Notes: generated by a model from the letters alone, not told the origin. Shown: positions 10,837 to 19,670, counted from the first letter of the stretch. The stretch is DNA of 64,000 nucleotides from an uncultured Halomonas sp. (GCF_947501415.1 NZ_CANMVL010000007.1:1-64000), one strand, 5' to 3'. Numbers and translations are program-made.

Positions 10837-11061
10837 TTAGAAGGCCTTCTCCAGCTCGAAGCGTGGGACCGGTTCGCCCTGCACCTTGACCAGTTCGTTG
10901 AACATCGCGAGGGGGCGCACCCAGAGGCCGTATTCGCCATAGAGGGCGCGATAGACCACCAGAGGCTCCTCGGTCTCGCTGTGATGGGCCATGCCGAGCA
11001 CCTCGTAACGGTTGCCCTTGTAGTGGCAGTAGATTCCGGGAACCGGCAGTGGGCGGGTCAT
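10837..11061 (-). CDS. DUF1653 domain protein
   Basis: This 74-residue protein consists of a single DUF1653 domain: PGIYCHYKGNRYEVLGMAHHSETEEPLVVYRA is followed by LWVRPLAMFNE. The family is widespread in bacteria, sometimes fused to other domains, and has no established function. It may be a small SH3-like fold. It stands alone between bfr (convergent) and tcdA. The short gap upstream of it (11062-11151) contains a direct repeat of GAACTCTGAAA. Confidence 0.85.
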   Translation of the reverse strand: MTRPLPVPGIYCHYKGNRYEVLGMAHHSETEEPLVVYRALYGEYGLWVRPLAMFNELVKVQGEPVPRFELEKAF

Positions 11062-11151
11062 GACACTCTCCTGAAGTAAGAAAAGAACTCTGAAACGAAC
11101 TCTGAAAAGGGCTGCTGTTGGTGGCGCGGTTATTCTATGAATCCAGGAGAC

Positions 11152-11991
11152 TCAGGCGCCAGTCTGGTGGCTGCTGGCCCGCTTGGCCAGCCTTGCCAGG
11201 GTGCGTGATGCGGCCACGAAGCCGAAGCTGCCGGTGACGAAGGTGGCGGCGCCGAAGCCGGAGGCGCAGTCCAGGCGGGTGGCTTCGCCGCTGCCCGGTT
11301 TCTGAAAGCACACCTCGCCGTCGCTGCTCGGATAGACCAGTTGTTCGTCGGAGTAGACGCACTCCACCGAGAAGCGTCGCCGGGGGTTGCGCGAGAACCC
11401 GAAGTCGCGGCGCAGCCGAGAGCGCACCTTGGCCAGCAGGGGGTCATGTTCAGTGCGCGACAGGTCGGCCACCTTGATACGGGTGGGGTCGGTCTGGCCG
11501 CCGGCGGCACCGGTTACCGTGATCGGCAGCTTGCGCCGTCGACACCAGGCGATCAGCGCCGCCTTGGCCACCACGCTGTCGATGGCATCGATCACATGGT
11601 CGGCATCCTCGGGGATGCGCTCGGCCAGGTTGGTGGGGGTGACGAAGGCAGTATCGGCCACGATCTCGATGCCCGGCTGAATCGCCCGACAGCGCTCGGC
11701 CAGCACCTCCACCTTGGGACGGCCCACGGTACCGTCCAGGGCGTGGAGCTGGCGGTTGGTATTGGAGACGCAGACATCGTCCAGGTCGATCAGGGTCAGC
11801 TTGCCGATGCCGGAGCGGGCCAGGGCCTCCACGGCCCAGCTGCCGACGCCTCCCACACCGACGACCACGATATGGGCGCTGCGGAAGTATGCGAAGGCAC
11901 GGGCGCCGTAGAGACGGCGGATGCCCCCGAAGCGCAGGTCGTGGTCATCCTCGGTGAGGCCGGCGGGAGAGGCGGTAATGGGATCGCTCAT
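11152..11991 (-). CDS. tcdA: tRNA threonylcarbamoyladenosine dehydratase
   Basis: TcdA (CsdL/YgdL) cyclises t6A at position 37 of ANN-decoding tRNAs to ct6A in an ATP-dependent reaction. The 279-residue protein is an E1-like enzyme: the adenylate-binding glycine loop VVGVGGVGSWAVEALARSG lies at about 42-60, DLDDVCVSNTNRQ follows, and the DAIDSVVAKAALI segment lies in the middle. Its substrate modification starts with TsaC, also encoded in this window at 30162. It is four bases downstream of truC on the same strand, so the two tRNA-modification genes probably form an operon. Confidence 0.93.
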   Translation of the reverse strand: MSDPITASPAGLTEDDHDLRFGGIRRLYGARAFAYFRSAHIVVVGVGGVGSWAVEALARSGIGKLTLIDLDDVCVSNTNRQLHALDGTVGRPKVEVLAERCRAIQPGIEIVADTAFVTPTNLAERIPEDADHVIDAIDSVVAKAALIAWCRRRKLPITVTGAAGGQTDPTRIKVADLSRTEHDPLLAKVRSRLRRDFGFSRNPRRRFSVECVYSDEQLVYPSSDGEVCFQKPGSGEATRLDCASGFGAATFVTGSFGFVAASRTLARLAKRASSHQTGA

Positions 11992-11995
11992 GGTC

Positions 11996-12802
11996 TCATG
12001 GAGTCGTGAGTGGGACGGTGGATGGTGCCGCGGTGGCGGGCCAGGGGGTCTCGGTAGGAGAGAGGGTCTCTACGTTATCCTGGGGCAGGTGGCCGCTCCA
12101 GCCGAACCGCTCGAACAGCGCGCGCATGGCGCCATCCGGAGCACACTCGATGCGCAGCCGCTGGCCCGTCTCAGGATGATGGAAGGCCAGCCCCACGGCG
12201 GCCAGCAGCAGACGGGGAGTGTCCAGCTGCTCGGCGAAGAAGCGATTATGCTTGCCCTTGCCATGCTTGGCGTCACCGATGATCGGATAGCCACGCCGGG
12301 AAAGGTGGCGGCGGATCTGGTGGCGGCGTCCGGTCAGGGGGTATGCCTCCATCAACGAGTAGCGGCTCTGGGGGTAGCGATCCACCTGTACCGGCAACTC
12401 CACGCTGTCCAGGCGGCGCACCACGGTGGTCGCCTCCTGGGCCGGCATCTCCGCCTTGGGGCGGCGACCATCCTCCTCGCGCAGCGCATAGTCGAGGTGC
12501 TCGGCCTCGGGGCCGATACCACGCACCACCGCCAGGTAGCGCTTGACGACATCGCGCTCGGCGAAGGCGTCGCCCAGGCGAGTGGCGATCTCCGAGGAGA
12601 GGGCAAATACCATGGCTCCCGAGGTGGGGCGGTCGAGGCGGTGGACCGGATATACCCGCTGGCCCAGCTGATCGCGCAGGCGCTGCAGCAGAAACTCGCG
12701 CTCACCCCGAGCCAGGGCCGTGCGGTGCACCAGCAGCCCGGCGGGCTTGTGCACGATCGCCAGGTGCTCGTCGCGATAGAGGATGCGCAGCTCGTCCGCC
12801 AT
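11996..12802 (-). CDS. truC: tRNA pseudouridine synthase C (RluA family)
   Basis: This RluA-family pseudouridine synthase most likely modifies U65 of tRNA. The 268-residue protein begins ILYRDEHLAIVHKPAGLLVHR and has the catalytic motif HRLDRPTSG with Asp57. Further RluA motifs include RYLAVVRG, the LTGRRHQIRRHL segment and the C-terminal LRIECAPD. Length and N-terminus fit TruC better than RluA. A non-conserved Pro/Thr-rich tail of about 25 residues follows. The gene leads directly into tcdA. Confidence 0.88.
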   Translation of the reverse strand: MADELRILYRDEHLAIVHKPAGLLVHRTALARGEREFLLQRLRDQLGQRVYPVHRLDRPTSGAMVFALSSEIATRLGDAFAERDVVKRYLAVVRGIGPEAEHLDYALREEDGRRPKAEMPAQEATTVVRRLDSVELPVQVDRYPQSRYSLMEAYPLTGRRHQIRRHLSRRGYPIIGDAKHGKGKHNRFFAEQLDTPRLLLAAVGLAFHHPETGQRLRIECAPDGAMRALFERFGWSGHLPQDNVETLSPTETPWPATAAPSTVPLTTP

Positions 12803-12930
12803 GGCCCGGGTCCAATTCAGAAAGGGCGGCCATTGTCGCCTTCAGCCGTGGGGATGTCATCCCCGGTGGAGGGTTGCCTCATCGACGCCTGCTGCCAATC
12901 CATCGAGGCGCCTTCGAATTACTCGAGGGG

Positions 12931-14100
12931 TCAGTTGCCCACAGGCATGTAGGGAACGTCGGCCAGGCGACGCACCTCGACGTGGGAGAGCCAGTCGATA
13001 TCCGCGGCGCGCTCCTTCAGGTCGCGTATCACCGTCTGACTCTTCCGGGGATAGTCTTCGTCCAGGCAGATGACCACCGTCACCGCATCCTCCAGATAGT
13101 GCAGCTCCAGCTCGCGGATCTCCGGCCACACCTCGAGAGAGGACCAGCGCCGGGCCAGGGCAGCCTCGACCTCGGGTCGTAATGGCAACCCCGGGAAGCG
13201 ACTGGGGTCCCCCTCGCCGGCGTCATCCTCGGGGTCGATATGGAAGGTCAGGTCGGTCAGGGCGGGGAAGCCGTTACGCAGGCGACGACTCACCTCGTTG
13301 CCGATCTCGTGCCCCTCGGAGACGCTGATTCGCGGTGACACCACCACATGCAGGTCGAGCATGGTGCGGCCCGCCGACTGGCGGGTGCGCAGGTCGTGTA
13401 TGCCGCGAACGCCAGGCACGCTCATCGCCATCTGGCGCATCTCTTCCTGGGTGGCCACGGGCAGGGCGGTGTCCACGAGCTCGCGGCCCGAGTCCCACAG
13501 CAGGTCCCAGCCAACCTTGCCGACCAGCAGACCAACGATGACCGCGGCCGCGGTGTCGATCCAGGTGGCACCGAACTGGCTACCGACCAGCGCCACCATG
13601 ACCACGCCGGTAGAGAGCACGTCGCTACGGTGGTGCCAGGCATTGGCCTCGAGCATCTTCGATCCGATGCGCTTCGCCACCCGGCGGGTGACATGGAAGA
13701 GCCACTCCTTGGCGAGCAGCGCCAGGGCAGTAAGCAGGATCGCCCAGATGCCGGGGGGCGGGATCCGGGTGTCGGCGAGCAGCCGCTCCAGGCTCGACCA
13801 GGCGATCGCGCCGGCCACGAAGATCAGCACGCTACCTAAAAACAGGGTCGCCAGGGTCTCGATACGCCCGTGGCCGTAGTGATGGTCATGGTCGGGGCCC
13901 TGATGGCCGTAGTGGGAGGCAGCGATCACGAAGCCATCGGTCACCAGATCGGAGAAGGAGTGCACGCCATCCGCCACCATCGCGGCGGAGCCGACGATCC
14001 AGCCCACGATGACCTTGGCCACGCCCAGCACGCAGTTCGTGCCTATCGAGAGATAGGTGACGCGGCGGGTGGCCTGGTGTTTCTCGAGATGGGTCTGCAT
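12931..14100 (-). CDS. Cation diffusion facilitator family transporter
   Basis: This is a proton-coupled efflux transporter of divalent metals (Zn, Fe, Mn or Co). The 389-residue protein has about six membrane helices. The metal site is seen in AMVADGVHSFSDL (D44, H47, D51) on helix 2 and HHRSDVLSTG on helix 5. A His-rich cytoplasmic loop (HYGHQGPDHDHHYGHGR) follows helix 2. The C-terminal ferredoxin-like domain is duplicated or extended compared with FieF (about 300 residues). I start at ATG 14100; the frame extends upstream but the extra 48 residues look noncoding. The actual metal cannot be told from sequence. Confidence 0.88.
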   Translation of the reverse strand: MQTHLEKHQATRRVTYLSIGTNCVLGVAKVIVGWIVGSAAMVADGVHSFSDLVTDGFVIAASHYGHQGPDHDHHYGHGRIETLATLFLGSVLIFVAGAIAWSSLERLLADTRIPPPGIWAILLTALALLAKEWLFHVTRRVAKRIGSKMLEANAWHHRSDVLSTGVVMVALVGSQFGATWIDTAAAVIVGLLVGKVGWDLLWDSGRELVDTALPVATQEEMRQMAMSVPGVRGIHDLRTRQSAGRTMLDLHVVVSPRISVSEGHEIGNEVSRRLRNGFPALTDLTFHIDPEDDAGEGDPSRFPGLPLRPEVEAALARRWSSLEVWPEIRELELHYLEDAVTVVICLDEDYPRKSQTVIRDLKERAADIDWLSHVEVRRLADVPYMPVGN

Positions 14101-14279
14101 GGGCGGGTCCGGGAGGGGGTTCCAGATGGTAATCGTAGAGGCTGTGGCCAAAATAGTACCGAAAAGGTACTGATTGGTGCAAGGTGGAAAGCCGGCGTCG
14201 CTTGCCACCATGGTCGGCTCGCCGCGGCGACGGGATAGGGCCATGCTCTACACCTGCCTGATAGCGTCTGGAGACATGC

Positions 14280-16025
14280 ATGCCGCTTTCCCCCTCCTAT
14301 CGCCTCGCCGCCACCATCCTGCATGGCTTCGACGAGTACCGTTCACGCTTCAAGGCGATTACCACGGACGCCAGCCGACGCTTCGCCGCCGGAGCGTGGC
14401 GTGAGGCGCAGCAGGCCTCGGCGGAGCGTATCAATCTCTACGAGGAGAAGGTCCAGGCCACGCTGAAACGGCTGCGTCGCGGCTTCAGCGAGGAGCTGTT
14501 GACCGACTGCGAGTGCTGGCGCAAGGCGCGCACTCACTACGCAGAACTGATCGATCAGCGGCTGGATTACGAACTGGCCGAGACCTATTTCAACTCGATG
14601 TTCTGCTCGCTCTTCCATCACCGCCATATCCGCAATGAGTGGATGTTCGTCTACAGCTCGCGAGAGCGGGCGGCACGCCTCTCCGGGCTGACCCTGTGTC
14701 GTCGTGTTCGGGTCCAGGGGGACTGGACCGCCGGGTTGCGCTGGGCCCTGGGGGGTGCCCGTCTCGATCCCCCCTTCATCGATCTGGAACAGGATGCGGC
14801 CCAGGGCGGAGAGGTGCTCCGGGGGCTGCTGCCCGACACCATCCGCGATGACCCCGAGGCCGAGATCGAGCTGATCAAGAGTGTCTTCTATCGCAACAAG
14901 GGGGCGTATCTGGTCGGCCGGGTGCTGGGCGGTGGTGAACAGGTGCCGCTGGTACTGCCGGTGCTTCACGAAGTGGGGGCGGGGCTTTATCTGGATACCG
15001 TGCTGATCGAGCCCGATGAGGTCTCGATCATCTTCTCGTTCACACGTGCCTACTTCCAGGTCAAGGTCGTCGTGCCCAGCGAGTTCGTGCACTATCTTCA
15101 GGAGCTGATGCCCGACAAGCCGGAGGGTGAGCTCTACGCCGCCATCGGGTTCTTCAAGCATGGCAAGACCGAGTTCTTCCGTGGTCTCAATCGTCAGGTG
15201 GCACGCCGCGATGATCGCTTCATTATCGCACCGGGAGTCCGCGGCATGGTCATGGCGGTCTTCGTGCTGCCCTCGTATCGCACCGTCTTCAAGATCATCA
15301 AGGACCGCTTCGACCCCTCCAAGTCGATGAGCCGTGAGAACGTGCGCGAGAAGTATCGCCTGGTCAAGCTGCACGACCGGGTGGGGCGCATGGCGGATAC
15401 CCAGGAGTTCTCGAACTTCATCGCCCGCCAGGACCACTTCGATCCCGAGTGCCTGGCGCACCTGCTGGAGGTCGCCCCCTCCACCGTCTATTTGCGAGGT
15501 GACAAGGTGGTCATCAGGCACTGCTATACCGAGCGCATGATGACCCCGCTCAACCTCTATCTCGGGCAGTGCGACGAGGCGGAGACCCGGGCGGTGCTCA
15601 AGGACTATGGCAATGCCATCAAGCAGATGGCCGCCGCCAATATCTTCCCGGGCGATATGCTACTCAAGAACTTCGGCGTGACCCGCCACGGCCGGGTGGT
15701 GTTCTACGACTATGATGAGGTGTGCTATCTCACCGAGTGCAACTTCCGGCATATCCCCGAACCGCTCTATCCCGAACAGGAGCTGGCCGATGAGCCCTGG
15801 TACTCGGTGGGACCCAACGATGTCTTCCCCGAGGAGTTCGGCCCCTTCCTGTTTGCCGATATTCGCCTGCGGCGGCTCTTCTACGGGCTCCACCCCGAGC
15901 TGCTCGATGCCGACTACTGGAAGGGATTGCAGCGGGCGGTCCTCGACGGCCGCGTCATCGACGTCTACCCCTATCGCAACAAGCAGCGCTTCAGCGGCGT
16001 CGAAAACGGGGGCCTGGTCCACTAG
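14280..16025 (+). CDS. aceK: Isocitrate dehydrogenase kinase/phosphatase
   Basis: AceK phosphorylates and dephosphorylates isocitrate dehydrogenase, steering carbon between the TCA cycle and the glyoxylate bypass. The 581-residue protein is full length. Its ATP-binding signature IIAPGVRGMVMAVF lies at 315-328, followed by K338 in TVFKIIKDRF. The kinase-like DMLLKNFGVTRHGRVVFYDYDEV block lies near residues 460-482. A GGAG lies six bases before the ATG. Unlike in E. coli, it is not next to aceB-aceA; none is in this window. Confidence 0.96.
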   Translation: MPLSPSYRLAATILHGFDEYRSRFKAITTDASRRFAAGAWREAQQASAERINLYEEKVQATLKRLRRGFSEELLTDCECWRKARTHYAELIDQRLDYELAETYFNSMFCSLFHHRHIRNEWMFVYSSRERAARLSGLTLCRRVRVQGDWTAGLRWALGGARLDPPFIDLEQDAAQGGEVLRGLLPDTIRDDPEAEIELIKSVFYRNKGAYLVGRVLGGGEQVPLVLPVLHEVGAGLYLDTVLIEPDEVSIIFSFTRAYFQVKVVVPSEFVHYLQELMPDKPEGELYAAIGFFKHGKTEFFRGLNRQVARRDDRFIIAPGVRGMVMAVFVLPSYRTVFKIIKDRFDPSKSMSRENVREKYRLVKLHDRVGRMADTQEFSNFIARQDHFDPECLAHLLEVAPSTVYLRGDKVVIRHCYTERMMTPLNLYLGQCDEAETRAVLKDYGNAIKQMAAANIFPGDMLLKNFGVTRHGRVVFYDYDEVCYLTECNFRHIPEPLYPEQELADEPWYSVGPNDVFPEEFGPFLFADIRLRRLFYGLHPELLDADYWKGLQRAVLDGRVIDVYPYRNKQRFSGVENGGLVH

Positions 16026-16106
16026 CCGAAGCGTGGCGCGCTATGCTGAAGGAGCGTGAAGCCCCCTGGTGGCAATCCGTGGGGCTCTCAACCCAAGGAG
16101 AACGTC

Positions 16107-16526
16107 ATGCTGGATCTGATTACTCACTCGGCAGGGCATGTCGTGGCGATGAAGGCGGGAGGCGTCGTCACCGCAAGCGAGTTGCAGCGTGCCATCGATG
16201 CCATCGAGGCCGCCAAGCAGAACCATCCGCTGGTCAGCATGGTGGTCGAAATCGACAACCTGCGCTGGATGACCCTCGGTGCGCTGCTCAAGGATGTCGG
16301 TTATGGCCTGACCCAGCTCGGTGACCTGAAGCGTTACCACCGTGTGGCCGTGGTCACCGACCAGGCCTGGCTGAAACATGTCGCCCAACTGGAAGAGCGT
16401 CTCTTTCGCGCGTTGGAGATCCAAACCTTCGCCAAGCGCGACCATGCCGCCGCCATGGCCTGGGCGGCCGAGCTTCCCAGGGGAGCCCATGAGAGCCCGG
16501 AGGAGGATGGCTATCACGGCGCCTGA
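16107..16526 (+). CDS. STAS/SEC14-like domain protein (SpoIIAA-like)
   Basis: This 139-residue cytoplasmic protein of the SpoIIAA-like (DUF3478) family has alternating strands and helices: LDLITHSAGHVVAMKAGGVVTASEL, a helix ending AKQNHPLVSMVVEIDNL, then RYHRVAVVTDQAWLKHVAQLEE and KRDHAAAMAWA. Members are small lipid- or regulator-binding-like domains without proven function. AAGGAG precedes the ATG at 16107. It follows aceK by 81 bases in the same direction, which may or may not be functional linkage. Confidence 0.8.
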   Translation: MLDLITHSAGHVVAMKAGGVVTASELQRAIDAIEAAKQNHPLVSMVVEIDNLRWMTLGALLKDVGYGLTQLGDLKRYHRVAVVTDQAWLKHVAQLEERLFRALEIQTFAKRDHAAAMAWAAELPRGAHESPEEDGYHGA

Positions 16527-16599
16527 GCCGGATCACGGTCGCTGGTCGACACTTGGCCGAGATGGTAGTTTCGAGAGAGTCGGTGTCGAGAGGTGATGA

Positions 16600-17337
16600 A
16601 TGGTAGAGCGGCGCGCACCCCATCTGGTGGTGCTGACAGGAGCAGGTATCAGTGCCGAGAGCGGCATCCAGACCTTTCGTGCATCGGATGGTCTGTGGGC
16701 CAATCACCCCGTCGAGGAGGTGGCCACCCCGGGTGGCTGGCGGCGCGACCCCGCCCGGGTGCTGGCCTTCTACAATGCGCGGCGAGAGCAGGTGCGTCGA
16801 GCGCGTCCCAATGCCGCCCACAAGGCTCTGGCGGCATTGGAACAGCAGGGTTTTCGGGTCAGCATCATTACCCAGAACATCGATGACCTGCATGAACGGG
16901 CCGGGTCCCGGCATGTCCTGCACCTGCATGGCGAGATTCTCAAGGCGCGATCCACGGTGGATCGCCGCATGCAATATCCGCTGCCGCGTGGCGGCATCGC
17001 CCTGGGGGATGTGTGTGACAAGGGCAGCCAGCTGCGCCCCGATGTGGTGTGGTTCGGCGAGGATGTGCCTCACTTCCCCGAGGCCTGCGATATCGTGGCC
17101 GAGGCCGACCTGGTGCTAGTGGTGGGTACCTCGCTCGAGGTGATGCCGGCCGCCTCACTGCTCCAGCATGCTCCCTTCGATGCCGGCTGCGTGCTGGTCG
17201 ACCCCGAGGCCGAGGCGCTGGCGCCTCCCGGTGTTGCCCGCCTCAGCCAGCCTGCCGGCAAGGGGGTGCCGGCGCTTGTCCGGCACTGGCGGCGTGAGGG
17301 GCGGCTGTGGGTACCCGAGGCGCTGCTGGAGGAGTGA
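16600..17337 (+). CDS. cobB: NAD-dependent protein deacylase, sirtuin family, lacking the zinc cysteines
   Basis: Sirtuins remove acyl groups from lysines using NAD. The 245-residue protein keeps the NAD site GAGISAESGIQTFR, the class III FYNARREQ (Tyr and Arg that select succinyl- and malonyl-lysine), TQNIDDLHERAGS with the catalytic HLHGE, and VVWFGEDVP. The usual four zinc-binding cysteines between HGE and VVWFGE are missing; only one cysteine (in CDKGSQ) remains. Similar zinc-free relatives are known among bacterial sirtuins. The symbol follows the family; zinc-independent folding is inferred. Confidence 0.85.
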   Translation: MVERRAPHLVVLTGAGISAESGIQTFRASDGLWANHPVEEVATPGGWRRDPARVLAFYNARREQVRRARPNAAHKALAALEQQGFRVSIITQNIDDLHERAGSRHVLHLHGEILKARSTVDRRMQYPLPRGGIALGDVCDKGSQLRPDVVWFGEDVPHFPEACDIVAEADLVLVVGTSLEVMPAASLLQHAPFDAGCVLVDPEAEALAPPGVARLSQPAGKGVPALVRHWRREGRLWVPEALLEE

Positions 17338-17391
17338 TGCGCCAGGGGCATGCTAGAATGTGCCCCCGCTTTTTTCCCCGGACAGGCCATC

Positions 17392-18219
17392 ATGCAGGAC
17401 GACTTCCCTCACGAGTCCGAGACTTTTCAAGAGCCCGAGATCCCGCAGGCGCACGCTCCACGGGCTGGGCTTTCCCGCGACCCGGGAACCGGGCCTGCTC
17501 GCGACCCCGGAACTGGTCACCCACGCCCTCCGCGCCGAGAGTTCAAGGCCCGAGGCAGCTTCGTCGAGCGTTGTCCGGGGTGCAACCTGCCGATGCTCAA
17601 TTGCCTGTGTCCCTATCGAGTGCAAGCCCGAAGTTACGCCCGGGTGTGGCTGTTGACCCACTCCATGGAGCATTTCAAGCCTACCAATACCGGACGGCTG
17701 ATCCAGGATGTGCTGCCCGATACCGAGGTGTTCACCTGGTATCGCACCGCGCCGGACGAGCGCCTGCTGGCGCTGCTGAACGACAAGCGCTTCGCGCCCT
17801 TCGTGGTCTTTCCCGATGATCAGCCCGACTATGCCGAGCGCGTGGTCGACATCGACGCCGTGACCGAATCCCGGGCGGCGGGGCGCATTCCCGTCTATCT
17901 GCTGCTCGATGGTACCTGGCGGCAGGCGCGACGAATCTTCCGCAAGAGCCCCTATCTGGATGCCCTGCCGGTGTTGCCGTTGCTCACGGAGCGCTTGACG
18001 CGCTACCGGCTGCGCAAGCCCGCCTCCAGCTCACATCTGTGTACCGCCGAGGTGGCCGCCGAACTGCTGCGACAGGGGGGCGACGAGGATGCCGCCCTGG
18101 CCCTGGACGACTATTTCGACGCCTTCAATGAGTGCTATGCCGCCAGCCGGCGTTTCGAGAAGATCGAGGCGCCGACGGCGGCGATGCGGCGCCTGCTGGC
18201 AGCCAGTGGCGAGTCCTGA
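17392..18219 (+). CDS. tapT: DTW domain protein, probable tRNA-uridine aminocarboxypropyltransferase
   Basis: DTW proteins of the TapT/YfiP group transfer the aminocarboxypropyl group of S-adenosylmethionine to uridine 47 of tRNA (acp3U). The 275-residue protein has a cysteine cluster CPGCNLPMLNCLCP, likely a zinc knuckle, and the signature DGTWRQARRIFRKSPYL. The C-terminal LCTAEVAAELL and DYFDAFNECY segments also fit. An ATG at 17350 would add 14 residues; a likely -10 element TAGAAT at 17354-17359 argues for 17392. The first 60 residues are low complexity with an imperfect repeat (RDPGTG twice). Start is uncertain, family is firm. Confidence 0.8.
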   Translation: MQDDFPHESETFQEPEIPQAHAPRAGLSRDPGTGPARDPGTGHPRPPRREFKARGSFVERCPGCNLPMLNCLCPYRVQARSYARVWLLTHSMEHFKPTNTGRLIQDVLPDTEVFTWYRTAPDERLLALLNDKRFAPFVVFPDDQPDYAERVVDIDAVTESRAAGRIPVYLLLDGTWRQARRIFRKSPYLDALPVLPLLTERLTRYRLRKPASSSHLCTAEVAAELLRQGGDEDAALALDDYFDAFNECYAASRRFEKIEAPTAAMRRLLAASGES

Positions 18220-18360
18220 CGCCTGGAAGTGACGTCCGACCAACTTCTCCTTGGCGCTGTCATGGCACGGAATGTTGGTCGATCGAGTATTGATCGAGAA
18301 GCAGTCCGATGTTGATCGGTAGGGTTCGGGTGAGCGCCACTGCCACGAGGTAAGCCCAGC

Positions 18361-18705
18361 CTACTCTCCCTTGTGCATGCCCAGAATCCAGTCGACCAGC
18401 CGCTCGGCTTCCTCCTCGCTGACCTCGGGACGCTCGTCGGCCTCCGGCATGGTTGCCGAACCCCAGTGATCCTCGCCTCCTGTCATCACCACATCTACCA
18501 GATACCCTCGCATCTCTCCTCCTGCGTATTTTGCGGCAATGCTGTTGAACCCCGGGGCCCTGGGCGTTTCATCTTCACTGGCGTGGCAGCTCATGCACTG
18601 CTTGTCAGTGGCCAGTTGCTGTGTGTCCTCGTGCATGTCGGCCAGGGAAGCGGCACTGCCCAGCCATAGGAGTCCAGATAGTGTTGTTGCGATCATGATC
18701 TTCAT
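18361..18705 (-). CDS. Periplasmic class I cytochrome c
   Basis: This 114-residue protein has a signal peptide (cleavage near LADMHED, about residue 22) and one heme-binding motif CMSCH at 37-41. A methionine ligand candidate lies in ATMPEADERP. The pattern GFNSIAAKYAGGEMRGYL.. and the final EEEAERLVDWILGM helix are those of small cytochrome c5/c551-type electron carriers. A strong AGGAGG ribosome site lies upstream. It stands alone, so the electron donor and acceptor are unknown. Confidence 0.85.
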   Translation of the reverse strand: MKIMIATTLSGLLWLGSAASLADMHEDTQQLATDKQCMSCHASEDETPRAPGFNSIAAKYAGGEMRGYLVDVVMTGGEDHWGSATMPEADERPEVSEEEAERLVDWILGMHKGE

Positions 18706-18907
18706 TTCTTCGCACCTCCTGTATAGGGCGAATGAAAATGGACGATTATCGTTATGTTTTCATCACATGATCCCTGCGCCTTAAATGAAGGTAGTGGTGG
18801 ACCTGCCAGCCGTCCATGACGGAGGTCAAGCATCTCCCTGGCGGAGGCCAAACATAGTCGTCCGGCGAGCCGTGACCTGTAGGAAGGCCTTAGCCTGCCA
18901 GTGCTAC
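18706..18907. other. Intergenic region upstream of the cytochrome c gene
   Basis: This holds the leader of the cytochrome gene (AGGAGGT ribosome site at about 18713-18719) and a notably AT-rich stretch at 18730-18790 that probably contains its promoter. I cannot assign a specific regulator. The remainder to 18907 has no recognisable feature. Confidence 0.4.
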
Positions 18908-19204
18908 TTACTTATCCGAGAACACCAATGGAGGAAGCGGCTTACGGTCCACCGAGAGTGAGAAGATATCCGGCCGAGCATAGTGGCCGCAGACGTCAAG
19001 GGTGCGCCTTGCACGCCGAGCCACCTCCACATCGATCTCGGCATAGAGGATGCCCTTTTCACGGTGTAGGGGGCCCGCCGTCACCTCACCCGAGGGGGCG
19101 ATGACGGTGGCATTTCCCGGGTTGATCCATTCTTCCGGGCTGAAGAGCCTGTCTCGGTCGGGGAAGGTGGCGGGGAATCCTTGGCATGACGAAGCCACTA
19201 TCGC
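18908..19204 (-). pseudogene. Truncated nitrilase (C-terminal fragment)
   Basis: On the minus strand about 99 codons match the C-terminal third of the nitrilase superfamily. SSCQGFPATFPDRD is followed by EEWINPGNATVIAPSGEV, TAGPLHREKGILYAEIDVE and a tail with DVCGHYARPDIFSL. The catalytic Glu, Lys and Cys region that should precede this is absent. Upstream the frame runs into unrelated sequence whose composition fits the other strand. The fragment is therefore a dead remnant, cut at about 19190-19205. The full enzyme would hydrolyse nitriles to carboxylic acids. Confidence 0.75.
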
Positions 19205-19400
19205 CCAGGCGACCCTCGCCAGTCTCGGCGGACGGTATCGGGAGGAAGCCGCCAGCGGGGCGATCGAGCGACTAACTCGCCGGTCTGCTGAACTCGAGCG
19301 ATGTAATGCCCGGGCGCGGGCGGCCATCGCTGAAGTGACGGTCATCACCCGCGCCGCCCCTGATGTGGTGCCGGCGCTGCCCATCAACGAGAAGCGCTAA
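19185..19400 (+). pseudogene. Unrecognised C-terminal gene fragment beside the nitrilase remnant
   Basis: The plus strand here reads about 70 codons of plausible protein: two amphipathic helices rich in Arg, Ala and Glu (GGRYREEAASGAIERL, ELERCNARARAAIAEV), then VITRAAPDVVPALP and a stop. It lacks its own start codon with a ribosome site and its N-terminal half would overlap the nitrilase remnant. It looks like the tail of a broken gene joined to the nitrilase fragment at a deletion point. I do not recognise the family. Confidence 0.3.
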
Positions 19401-19415
19401 ACCGGGAGAAAGTCG

Positions 19416-19670
19416 ATGCCACATATCATCGTCGAACGCAGCTTCGCCACGCCGCTGAGGGAAGAGGAGCTAAAGGCGGTCGAGGCGCGCATGATGCCGT
19501 GTCTCGAGCTCTATCGGGTGCGTTGGATTCGCAGTTACTGGTCGGCGGATCGGCGGCGGATGATCTGCGAATATGAGGCGCCAGACGCTGCCAGCGTGAA
19601 GTCGGTGCAACGCGAAGCCGAGGCCAGGTTCGACCAGGTGTGGGTGGCCGAGGTGCTGGGCGAACCATGA
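19416..19670 (+). CDS. DUF4242 family protein
   Basis: This complete 84-residue protein of the DUF4242 (SCO4226-like) family reads MPHIIVERSFATPL at the start, and WIRSYWSADRRRMICEYEAPDA in the middle. FDQVWVAEVL stands at the end. Relatives form small ferredoxin-like dimeric barrels; one actinobacterial member has been reported to bind nickel, but the family function is not settled. GGGAG precedes the ATG. It directly follows a decayed stretch, so it may be the surviving end of a former accessory cluster. Confidence 0.8.
   Translation: MPHIIVERSFATPLREEELKAVEARMMPCLELYRVRWIRSYWSADRRRMICEYEAPDAASVKSVQREAEARFDQVWVAEVLGEP

Noticed and set aside
14343..15521. A 392-codon open frame on the minus strand inside aceK.
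   Set aside because: Antisense shadow of aceK, without motifs or a ribosome site.
18220..18360. Direct repeats of GATCGAG between the DTW gene and the cytochrome gene as an operator.
   Set aside because: Too short and irregular, and at the 3' ends of two convergent genes where an operator is unlikely.
18908..19387. A 159-codon minus-strand frame as an intact gene.
   Set aside because: Only its last 99 or so codons match nitrilases and the catalytic residues are missing; the first part overlaps unrelated plus-strand sequence.
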